Below are positions 45,089 to 55,001 of a stretch of 64,000 nt of DNA, piece after piece; within the stretch, counting starts at the first letter, position 1; every line of letters begins with the position of its first letter. The DNA is from Knoxdaviesia capensis (lineage: Eukaryota; Ascomycota; Sordariomycetes; Microascales; Gondwanamycetaceae). The translations under genes and the position numbers were made by a program. The notes below the pieces were generated by a model that ran no database searches, was not told where the DNA came from, and saw only the letters and a list, made by a program, of their open reading frames with translations. The stretch covers positions 557,825 through 621,824 of the forward strand of contig LNGK01000010.1 in the NCBI GenBank assembly GCA_001510575.1. The letters run 5' to 3'.

Positions 45089-48000
45089 GATGCGCGCTGG
45101 CTGTGTTGTTATGGGGCCCCTGCGGGAAGTAATGAGTGTGAGGGCGGGGGGGCCGGTAATGGCGGTGGCGACGGTGGTGATGGTGGTGACAGACTGGAGC
45201 ATGAGCCGTGATGACGTGGATTCTTCGTTTTTCTGTTGGGGTTTTGCTTGTTCTTTCGCTCTGCTTGTTTCGGGATACTTAGAATGTGTTTCTGGGGGTC
45301 TTTTCAGAGTCGTCTGCTTTTTTTATTCTTTTTTTCTTCCCCGTGTACGGTTTTTCTTTTTGGCACTTCGTTTTTGGTTCTTTTCCCCCCCTAATCTTCC
45401 CCATCGTGCACTCTTTGCGTTTTTGACTTTCCATGTTCTGAGGAGTTTTATGGCGGTTGTTTAAACTTTCCAGATGGGTGTAGCGGTAGATTTTCTTTCT
45501 GGCATAGAAACGCAGATTGGTTCCGTTGAAGTTTGAGAGCTCTGTGTCCGGTGGCCGGGCGGTGGGTGAGGAGTTGCCGGTTGAGTTGTTCGTGCTGGTC
45601 GTCGGATCATTCGCAAAGGTGGACTCTGTCCGGAAACGGTATCCCGGCGCCGTGGGGAACGGGGTGGGTGGGGCCGTGTGGGGCCGGACCTCGCGCGGCG
45701 GAGGCCATTCGTACCGTTTACCTATAAACATATCGGTGTATACATAGTGAATATACTACGGGCATATTTTAGTTCACTGGCTGTGTCTCTCGGACGACAC
45801 GAGCTGTCTGTGTGGTGGTGATTCTGGCCATGCGCTTCGGGAGCCCAAGATTAGATCACAACACCCCCCGTTCAATGCTACGTACGTCCGCCGTCCAGCC
45901 CGGAAAATATGTGAAGAAACCCACTGCCGAACTCTCCACTCACAAATCTCTCGAAATTGCCTCATTACCCCATATTCTCTGCACAGCCCCTTGCCACCGT
46001 TCCCCCTCGGACGGGAAACTGTGAGGACATCTCCTGATCGGGTGGACCACGTAGCACCCCGCGAAAACACCGGCACATAAAATCACCCTACGCAACGAGG
46101 AGTTCCCGGCAGCAGGAGCATGTATGGCTGTGGCAGCTGGCAGCGGCTGTAGCGGTTCAATGTGTGTCTGGCAGGCTGCGGGCCGGGGCGTGTGATTGGT
46201 GGGGTGGATTTTGTGGTGGGGGAGGGAATAAGAGGCCACGCGCAGGCGACCTGTAGAGTACCTGATTTATGTACGGGCGGTGCTAGGCAGACGCAGGTAC
46301 TGCCTGGGTACCCAGCGTTGGGGATTGCAGTCAGGCGCACCGGATGACACGTGATACGGCGGGTCGGGCCAATCACAGCGGCCCTGCTTCCGGATAGCTG
46401 CGTGGACCCACGCGCAGAAAAGCTGCGGTGTTATGCAGAGCTATAGGCAGATGCAGTGGGGTGCTAACAGGCACAGGCTGGCCACACAGGCAGAGAAAGT
46501 GGTTGTAGCGGTGTCACTTATAGGGGCGGGCCTGTTGTACTGTAGATGGCGGCGCCCAAGCCCGCGCGCCGGCCGCCCCCAGGAAATAATTACTTATAGC
46601 CTCTGGAGGTCCGCATACCTTTTTCTTTTCCCCTCTTCCCATATTTGTTTTTTTTGTGTTTTATTCCGGAACGAATATCGTCAAGCATCGTCATTTTCCG
46701 GCATCTCCCCATATTTCCAGGGTTTCCGTCTCCACGACTGCAATCTTCACGTCAACGATCAATCACCAACCGACACTTCTTTCACTTTCCGTCTCTTTTT
46801 CTTTTTGTCCAGTCACAACTCCCAGCTCAACAGTGTACCAAGGTGCGTATTTTCGGCGCACGGGTTGGATTCTGAGTCCGGTTTGCCTGCCCCCCGTGTC
46901 CATCACATGCGCCCCCGGGCTGCGTGTTCGGTGTGTGTTGTCGCGTTTGGCCCCGTTTGCCCTTCCCAAGAAGTCCAGACTCCAGAGCTTCGGAGCATTG
47001 GCCACTCACAAAAATAAGCATTTTTTTTCCTGCCACTGCTGGTGGTGCTGCTCTGTCTTACTCCCTGTGTGGCCTTTGTGCAGTATTCCTCTTGCCCTTT
47101 TGCCATCTTTTTTTTTTGGCTTTTTGTCTGTTTTTCCCCAGACTATTCTCGTCTACCCAGCTGCTCCTGCTATTCACTTTGTCCGGCGCGTCCAACTCCA
47201 GTATCATCCATCCACTGCATCACCGCCAACCCCAATCTATCTTCTCCCAAGGCAACAAACGCGATCAATTGTGTTGTTCCGTTTAGTCAGCGAACACTCC
47301 GGTATACGCCTTCCCGTTGTTGCTCCTTCCCGCTGTTGCGATTGACGCTCCTTCCGTTTCCCTCCAGACGCGCGCCGCTGCCACTGCACATCCACATGAG
47401 GGCAAACGGAACAGTCATCCCCAGTCACCACCACCGCCGCTTTGTCATTCATGCACATGCACAGATCACACACCCGCCTTCTTTTCCTTTCCTCTTTGGA
47501 CTCTTCTTTGACTGTTTTCCTATTCACTCCTCTGACTATATTGCGTGACTCTATCTAGCAGACTATTGACTCCGTATATACCTCTCTCAAGCTCTATTCA
47601 AACGCGATCTATATCACGACACTCTGCTCTCTCTCAATTTATAACCTCACGCTTCCCTCCTCCTGCGACATCTTCAACCTCACATTCTGTCCACCCACAA
47701 TCTCTCATCCATCACACCCTCTGTTCACTAATTGTCCCGTCTGGACATGACCTCCTTGCGCTTCCTGTCGTACACCCCTTCCACGACTGCACCCGACGCT
47801 CTTCTTCCCTGCCGCAGACTGGCCATGGGCCACCGCCATCGCGATAAATATTGACCCACGATATCGTCACAGCTCGCTCCATCTCTGTCTGCATCTCATC
47901 TGTTTACAGGTTCGTTCGTCCTTCTGCAGACCATCTGGTCTTCTATTGCCTCGTTTGTGTTATGCCTCCTTTTTTTTTGCCTGTTGTCTGTTAGCCTGTT

Positions 48001-48403
48001 CTGTTGGTTCCTACTGGCTATAAATGGCATGACGTGAAGCTTTGGCCAGCTCTCCCATTTTTATTTTATTTTCTTCTCTCTGTTCCATTGTTCAACCGCT
48101 TTGATTGTTTCTGGGCCTCTGAAATACCACTTTATCTCGGGCTTCAATCGTGCTTTTTCTTGTTTTTTGTTTCCTCCTCTCATAATTTTCCACCCCAAAC
48201 CCCCCCTCTCTTTTGCACCCTCTTCATTAGAACCTTTCCCTCCCCGTCCCCAGACCACCTCATCTTTGACGCGATAATTTGCTAATTGCTTGAATTGTTC
48301 TATCTAGACCCTTCCACCATTTACCATCTTCCCCCTCCCTCCTACTACTACGCGCTTCCTTCTGCATCCTCACACCCAACAGTCATAGCGACCGCCTCCA
48401 AGC
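45089..48403. other. Long gap upstream of fcp1
   Basis: No gene recognised. From about 46600 to 48400 the plus strand is dominated by C and T with long T runs, similar to the stretch before atg26. A TATAAAT lies at 48019, after which the 366 bases from 48038 to the start codon contain no AUG. Confidence 0.5.
48019..48025 (+). promoter_or_regulatory. Possible TATA box of fcp1
   Basis: TATAAAT lies 379 bp upstream of the start codon and is followed by an AUG-free pyrimidine-rich stretch that suits a leader. Two overlapping two-codon uORFs (48024-48032 and 48029-48037) coincide with it, and would matter only if transcription starts further upstream. Confidence 0.35.
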
Positions 48404-51148
48404 ATGCCCCAAGACCTCAATCTGGGGACGCGCTTGCGATACCCAATCACCATTTCGAAGCTTTTGAAAAAGCCCGGCGACGAAATCAAAAAGACCGAGC
48501 CGATCTTCGAATACAAGTTCAAATGGATGAAGGAGGTCGGCGACATTGTGCGCGGCGACACCTGGGACGAAGAGCAAACCACCATTGCTGAATGGGAGAG
48601 TCCTGTCAGCGGCGTGTTGAAAGCCTGGAGAATCTCCGAGGGCCTCACAGTGTCTCGAGACCAATCGTGCATATCGGTTGAAGAGGCCTGCACCCACGAT
48701 GTTCAGTTCCAAGGACTTTGTGCCATGTGTGGCAAAGACATGACTGAAATCGACTGGTCGATGGAGCGCGACGAGACCCAACGCGCCACCATCAACATGA
48801 TCCACGACCAAACCGGCCTCAAGGTCAGCAGCACCCTCGCCACCCGCCAGGAGCACGAAACCCAGCGACGCCTGCTACAACAACGCAAGCTCAGCCTTGT
48901 CGTCGATCTCGACCAGACCATCATCCACGCGTGCATAGAACCCACCGTGGGCGAATGGCAGCAAGATCCGTCAAATCCCAACTACGCCGCCCTCCGCGAT
49001 GTCAAGAGCTTCCAGCTGGACGATGACGGCCCCAAGGGCCTGACATCTGGCTGCTGGTACTACATCAAGATGCGCCCTGGCCTCGCCCAATTCCTCAACG
49101 ACATGTCGAAACTCTACGAGATGCACGTGTACACCATGGGCACCCGCGCCTATGCCCTGAATATCGCCAAGATTGTCGATCCCGACAAGCGCCTGTTTGG
49201 CAATCGCGTTATCAGCCGTGACGAAACCGACAACCTCGTATCAAAAGATCTCCAGCGGCTATTCCCCGTCAGCACCGACATGGTGTTGATCATTGACGAT
49301 CGATCGGACGTGTGGCCGCGAAACCGCCCCAACCTGGTCAAGGTCACCCCCTACGACTTCTTCCGCGGCATCGGCGACATCAACTCCAGCTTCCTCCCTA
49401 CCCGCCAAGAGATTATGCCGTCGTCTACTCCCCTCACCAGCATCGCCACCATCTCCAACGGTGCCAGCAATGATGGAACCCCCTCGCCCACCTTTTCCGT
49501 TGTCCCGTCCACTCCTTCCACCGTTGCCGCGCCGCTTTCGTCAGCCATTGGACCCGCGACGTCTTCCACCCCGACCACCCCCGAACCGAACTCGCGGCAA
49601 AAGAAGTGCTCCGAAGAACAGGAGCGGTCACTCCAGAAGCAAATCATCGAGCGGCCTCTACTACACATGCAGGAGGAACTCGAACGTGAAGAAACCCAAC
49701 ACCAGCATGACCAGCACCAGCAACAACAACAAACTCCCGAGTCGCAGACTCCCGACGCCCTTGCCCATCAGCGCCAGCACGTCCTCCGGGATGATGACAC
49801 CGAACTCGCGTTTGTGCAGACCCACCTTACGCGGCTACACAAAGAGTTCTACCTGGAGTTGGACCAGCGGTTGGCGAGCCACGGCAAGTCGTCGGTTGAT
49901 GAAGGCATTGATCTGTCTCTGGTGCCCGATGTTGGCGCGCTGATGGACGACATGAAGGAAAAGGTCCTTCGGGGCACGGTGATTGTGCTGTCGGGCCTGG
50001 TGCAGCTGGGAGTTGATGTTCTACAATCGGAGATTGGTCTGCAGATCATGCGATTTGGAGCCGATCTGCAGACCCGCGTGTCTCCCCGTGTAACCCACCT
50101 CGTCATCTCCACGGCGCGGCCGCGCACGGAAAAGCTGCGGCAGGCGGCACGGATCCCCAGCATCAAAATCGTCAACCAGGACTGGCTTCTTGCGTGTCTG
50201 AGCCGGTGGGAAAAGGTTGACGAGACGCCGTATCTTATGAACGTCCAGCCGTCTGACCGACGAGCCCGGGGATCGGAAGCCAGCATTGGCGGAGATCAAC
50301 CTCACCACCACCGTAAGAGCTCGAGTTTGAGCCCAAAGCCCCGCGGACTCGCTGCCGTCACCGGACCGTCGGCTAACGGCTCGTCTGGAAACAGCGGGTC
50401 AGCTTCGGCCGCTGTTGAAGACGATTCCGACGCCGACGAAGACGAAGCCTCCAACGAAAACAAGGAGCCGGTGCGGGCCGGCGAGGAAAACCGCCTGTTT
50501 ATCGACATCGACCACGTCATGCCAGACGATCTTGCCGATGGCGAGGCGAGCCCGCTCGACGACCTCAAGGGCTTCGACTGGGACGGCGCGGACGACGAGC
50601 TTGCCGAGTTTTTGGGATCGGACGTCGACTCTGAGGAGGATGAGGACTACATCGACGACGAGGACGACGAGGAGGATGATGACGAGGACGACGCCGATCT
50701 GGACGTTGAAGAAGAACACGACGGCGACGACGCAAAGGACCCTACTAGTGCCAGCGACCTCCCTTCATCCACGGCAGTCGCCTCTGCCCCCCCGGCCGTC
50801 GCCGGCCAAAAACGGCGGGCAGACGATCTCGACGAGACCAGCTCGAACGGCAACGCGGCCGACCCGAGTGCCAGCGGCGACGGCGGCAGCTCAACGGCCT
50901 CGGCGGCCAAGAAGCAACGCCTGTCGCCGGGGGCGGAGGACGGAGTCGATAGTGGGCTCCCCACGCCCCAGAAGACAGGCGACGAAGACGACGGCGAGGC
51001 GCAGTCACGTGCCAACGGCACTGCTAAGAACGGTCCTCCTGCCACTGCTGCAGCTCCTGCAGCAGCCTCTGCCTCGGATACAGTTCCCGAGGACGACCCG
51101 ATGGACGACTTTGAGGCTGAGCTGATGGCGGAGTTTGAAGCCGAGTAA
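48404..51148 (+). CDS. fcp1: RNA polymerase II CTD phosphatase Fcp1
   Basis: A single exon of 914 aa. A biotinyl-like N-terminal segment (to about residue 90) is followed by a CxxC pair (CAMC, about 107-110) and the FCPH/NIF catalytic domain with the DxDxT signature LVVDLDQT (Asp168, Asp170, Thr172). The partner motifs VYTMGTRAYA (about 242) and LIIDDRSDVWP (about 297) follow. A Pro/Ser/Gln-rich linker leads to a BRCT domain (about 522-612, ending near NQDWLLACLSRW). The C-terminus is strongly acidic (Asp/Glu runs around 735-775) and ends with an EDDPMDDFEAELMAEFE block, which in other Fcp1 proteins contacts TFIIF/TFIIB. It removes Ser2/Ser5 phosphates from the Pol II CTD for recycling. Confidence 0.97.
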   Translation: MPQDLNLGTRLRYPITISKLLKKPGDEIKKTEPIFEYKFKWMKEVGDIVRGDTWDEEQTTIAEWESPVSGVLKAWRISEGLTVSRDQSCISVEEACTHDVQFQGLCAMCGKDMTEIDWSMERDETQRATINMIHDQTGLKVSSTLATRQEHETQRRLLQQRKLSLVVDLDQTIIHACIEPTVGEWQQDPSNPNYAALRDVKSFQLDDDGPKGLTSGCWYYIKMRPGLAQFLNDMSKLYEMHVYTMGTRAYALNIAKIVDPDKRLFGNRVISRDETDNLVSKDLQRLFPVSTDMVLIIDDRSDVWPRNRPNLVKVTPYDFFRGIGDINSSFLPTRQEIMPSSTPLTSIATISNGASNDGTPSPTFSVVPSTPSTVAAPLSSAIGPATSSTPTTPEPNSRQKKCSEEQERSLQKQIIERPLLHMQEELEREETQHQHDQHQQQQQTPESQTPDALAHQRQHVLRDDDTELAFVQTHLTRLHKEFYLELDQRLASHGKSSVDEGIDLSLVPDVGALMDDMKEKVLRGTVIVLSGLVQLGVDVLQSEIGLQIMRFGADLQTRVSPRVTHLVISTARPRTEKLRQAARIPSIKIVNQDWLLACLSRWEKVDETPYLMNVQPSDRRARGSEASIGGDQPHHHRKSSSLSPKPRGLAAVTGPSANGSSGNSGSASAAVEDDSDADEDEASNENKEPVRAGEENRLFIDIDHVMPDDLADGEASPLDDLKGFDWDGADDELAEFLGSDVDSEEDEDYIDDEDDEEDDDEDDADLDVEEEHDGDDAKDPTSASDLPSSTAVASAPPAVAGQKRRADDLDETSSNGNAADPSASGDGGSSTASAAKKQRLSPGAEDGVDSGLPTPQKTGDEDDGEAQSRANGTAKNGPPATAAAPAAASASDTVPEDDPMDDFEAELMAEFEAE

Positions 51149-51696
51149 ACCTCGTCTTGGGGCTCGTCTTGGGGCTCGCTGGCAGACCGACGTGAAGTGT
51201 ACAAACTCATCTTCTCCTTTTAACTCCCCGTCGGATACGGGATCCATAATGCGAGGCATTCTAGCTCGTTCTATCAGAGTCGCTGTTCAGACTCCGCTGC
51301 CGCGATGTATCTTTCCGGATCCACGGCGACTTTTCGGCGATTGGCGGATATCTTCTGGGTTGGATCAGGCAGCAAGGTATTCAGGACCGCAACATTCTGA
51401 CTCTTGCCATGCCTAGATGGGGCATTTCATAACCTGGCGTTCTTTTTTTTTTTTTCATCTCCTTCTTACGTGTGTTAGTTATTCCGGTGTTGAGTGTATT
51501 ACGATGTGTTCTTTTGTGTTTTTTTTTCTGGGACCTTTGGGCATCTTGGGTGTGTGCGTGTATGTGTCAATTTAATCGCTTTCTTCATCGGGCTTCCGCT
51601 GTCTTGTTTCTTTTTGTGTCCCTGCACTACGGCGAAGGGGAATCCTCCGATCCGGATCTGGCAGGTACAGCAGTGCGCCCTGTGCATCTTCAGTTT

Positions 51697-51728
51697 TGTG
51701 TGTGTGTGTGTGTGTATGTGTGTGTGTT
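51697..51728 (+). repeat. (TG)n microsatellite
   Basis: About fifteen TG units with one TA interruption, in the 3' flank of fcp1. Confidence 0.9.
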
Positions 51729-52535
51729 ATATGTGCTTATTCCCTCCATTTCCACGTAGACGGGCATCCGATGGGGTAAGGAGGGCGGGAGGGGGAAGTG
51801 AGAAGATAGCCAAAAATGGGGAATATTCGCCTGCGATCTGTCAAATGTCTGTGTTTTTGTAAATGCAGCTGTTTACTGGTCGTGTTGAATGTGAAATGGG
51901 AATTTTCATGTGCACTATGACTCCGTTCTGCGGTAATGTGTGATGGATAATGGTGGTGATGTGGCAGTGTGGAGTTGGGCCGGGACAGCTTCCGGGCGCG
52001 AAGCCAGGCCCCCGGGGGGGAACGGTTCCGTTTAGGGCAAGTGCACGCCGCGCCTACGGGGAATCGCGTCAACATGCCGAGCAGTATCAAGCGGTTGGGC
52101 TTCACCTGGGCAAGGGAGGGTCTATACAGGAGGTCTGTGGTAGCTATGCGCATTATGTCCGATATGTCAATACCCAACCTGGGCGCCTGGAACCCGGCCG
52201 TCCTGCGCCCTATTCGTGAGTCGGACCCCACGTAGACCGCCACTGGCAGCACCGCACCGCAAGAGGCTGGTGGAGCAGCAGGAAAAAGAAAAGAAAAGAG
52301 AAAAACCGAGTCTACGTGGCACGAGAGGTGGTCCAACCCCACGGAGATAAGGCATCCCCCCAGCTTTCTGTGTTGAGTGAGTGAGCTTTCTCGCGGGTTA
52401 GCCTGGGGGGTTGGTTATGGTGGTGATGGTGGCGTCGTCAACACCTCCTTCGCGTTTATCGGGTTTCTGTTTCTATCAACGTAGGTAGGGCATCTATTAA
52501 AAATACCTGTAGGCACTTACGTTGAGTCTCTACGA

Positions 52536-52560
52536 GGTGGTGGTGGTGGTGGTGATGGTG
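52536..52560 (+). repeat. (GGT)n short repeat
   Basis: Six uninterrupted GGT units are followed by a GAT and another GGT in gene-free sequence. Confidence 0.85.
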
Positions 52561-53632
52561 AGTGGTGGCCCGGGTTATCTTTTATCTGGCAACGAAACGC
52601 CTTGCACCTCCCTCCGGGGCCGGATACGGGCTAGGTCCGGATATGTGATTAACACAGCATGTGCGTGGACACCAGAGGCCGCGGACATCCATCCATCAGC
52701 GATCGACCACGGCCACACGAGAGCGCCCTTCACATTTTTCATCATCTTCTTCTTCTTCCCCGCTCCGCACTACCCCTCCCCTTTCTGGCTGGCTCATTAT
52801 TGGAAATGGCGTCTTGGAAGTGAGGCTGAAGAGACGAGCTGTTATTAGGTCACAATGCGGGCTTCTGCGGGCGCACGGAACGCCGGTTTTTGGGGGGTTT
52901 CCGAGGGAGGACCTGCTTTGCCTGTGGTCTGTTGATAGCGCCCACACTGGACCGGTCCACCCCCAAAAGTCCAAACTCAGGGCCGCAAATCCAGGCTGCG
53001 GATGGCCATCCGCTTTGACGGACGCAGAGAGCGGCATGCCTTTGTCGCGAGGAGTCCGGTTCTGTACAGGACATATTCACTGTTCAGATAGACGTGTTCC
53101 AGCAGGCGGAGAGAGTCCACAGCGGATTGGCCCCTGCACGTCTCCCGATGGCTTCTTCTCTCCCGAGAGGCTGTGTTGTGCGAGCAGGCGGTCGAGAAAG
53201 ATGGCCTCGACGAGTCGCTGCAAGGCGCCCACGTTGACCGACGGACGTCATGTCCCAGGGCAAACAACAAAACAGTAATACCAGCCAGCTTATACGACAC
53301 AGTATCCGCCGGCTGTGATGTGATGCCTGGACGGGGGGGGGGCGTAGCTGGTGGTCGTGAAGTGATCTTCAAACGGTGGGGGTGATGATGCTGCTGTCGA
53401 GTGGTGTAGGTTCTATCTACTGTGCAGGTGAGATGGGAGAATACCCCATGTTTCACCGATCACACTGACTTGTGTCAGGAGTTGTCTCCTTCTATCCCGA
53501 CAGTACTCACGGACAACACATAGTACAGGTCTAGGAGACGAACCATCCGACTGCCTCCTCTGTATAATTGTGCAGACCAGACTCCTCATATAAGGGTATT
53601 ATGCCCAAGACCCTAAGACGACGCTCTTTCCC

Positions 53633-53835
53633 TTTTTATCTCTTTCGTGTCTTTCGTTTCTTCCTTCCCCTTCTCCTTTCTTTTTTTCTCTCCTCCTCAT
53701 CTCTCCTCCTCCTCCTCCTGCCCCTCTTCTTCTTATTCCTCTTCTTCCTCTTCCTCTTCCTCTTCTTCTTCGTAGGGTTCTTCTTCTTCTTCTTCCCCTC
53801 CCCCCTCTCTCCTATTCTCCTCCTTTCTCTCTTCC
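53633..53835 (+). repeat. TTC/CTC pyrimidine tract
   Basis: About 200 bases are almost entirely C and T on the plus strand, with CTC, TTC and CTT subrepeats. Such tracts can form triplex DNA. Confidence 0.9.
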
Positions 53836-55001
53836 CAATGCTCGCTTCACAGAATCCCCGCCCAGGCCTTTGTCCCCAGTGGTCGCAGTGATGCTTCGGC
53901 CGCCCATCTCGGCCGTCCATCTCGGCCGGCCAGTGTCGCCCGGCCCGGCGAGTCCCGCCACACATCAGACCACCTCGTCCGCCAACAACATTGTCCCGTG
54001 AACACCGCGAAGCCGCGAACTTGTCTCCCACCACATCGCGACCATCCCGCCAAAACATCCAACGCGGAGAGCCCCCCCCTTTCCTCACCATCTGAGCTTG
54101 CGCATTGCCTGCGAGCTGCCGTGTTAGAAGCCCATCTTCCAACTCGGAAATCCCGCTTTGCGCACACACATTGCTTCTAATTTCCCATAGGCTACCGCTT
54201 GTTTGGGGGCCATGCCGCTTTGGGCTAACCGCCGTATCACATTGCCCTGCAGCCGATATTGATGCCTCCTTTCGGCACCGCACCAACCGCCCCTGAACCA
54301 CTCGGTCTCTTCTCCACTTCAGCGCACAGAATCTGCTCTCCGAAATTCCACATACTCTCTTTGTTTTGTTTCCTCTACAACTCCTCCCAGCTATTTCTTC
54401 AAAGTCTTCTTTTCACTCCTTCATTTTACATCGTTTGGAATTCACTCATTTCACTCTCAGTGGTGCAGAAATATATATGGCGGCTGCTTGTTTATATCGT
54501 GTACCCCGAAGCTTTACCGAGTGGGCGCGGTAACCCTAACGCTATCGTTCCCTTAAACGCACAAAAAAACACAACAAAACACAAAAACGCAAACGCAAAC
54601 TCGACACATCGCCTCCATTAATCGTCGCTCGCTGCCAGTATCATCTCATATCATATTCAAACAAATTACCATAACCACCAAGTCAAGAAACAGGAAACGA
54701 AGCAGAACAGAACCACAGGTGCCACGGGTTTTCCCGATGGCCAGGGCTAAAGAACCAGAAATGGCCAGAATAAACTCGACGTCCTTTCCATCGACGTCGT
54801 GAACATAGAATCGACAGTGAAAACAAAGAAAACAAAGAAAAGAGATGTCCTCCAGAAATTACCTCCGAATCGGCCGTGGGGGTATAACGACACCCGCGGA
54901 TAGCCCGGCGGCAGACCAACTGCAAGTTCTAAACAAAACAGGGAAGTAAATAAGGAAAAAGAAGAAGAAAAACACACACACGCACACACACACATACATG
55001 C

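Larger units (their letters stand above)
51149..55001. other. Intergenic, convergent, simple-repeat-rich
   Basis: These 3.85 kb lie between fcp1 (+) and the C2H2 gene (-). They hold a GT microsatellite (51697-51728), a GGT repeat (52536-52560) and a long TTC/CTC pyrimidine tract (53633-53835). A telobox TAACCCTAAC lies at 54531. The Leu/Phe-rich frame (53568-53891) and its antisense Arg/Lys-rich frame come from the tract. No gene recognised. Confidence 0.5.

Noticed and set aside
43766..45202. 478-codon minus-strand frame opposite atg26
   Set aside because: It lies antisense to the conserved catalytic exon. Its Arg/Pro/His-rich composition is the mirror of GC-rich codon bias, with no domain.
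53568..53891. Leu/Phe-rich frame resembling a membrane protein
   Set aside because: It is a translation of the TTC/CTC tract; the hydrophobic run is low complexity.
53636..54301. 221-codon minus frame with a Lys/Arg-rich tail
   Set aside because: The basic tail is the antisense of the same tract, and the rest lacks domain or codon bias.
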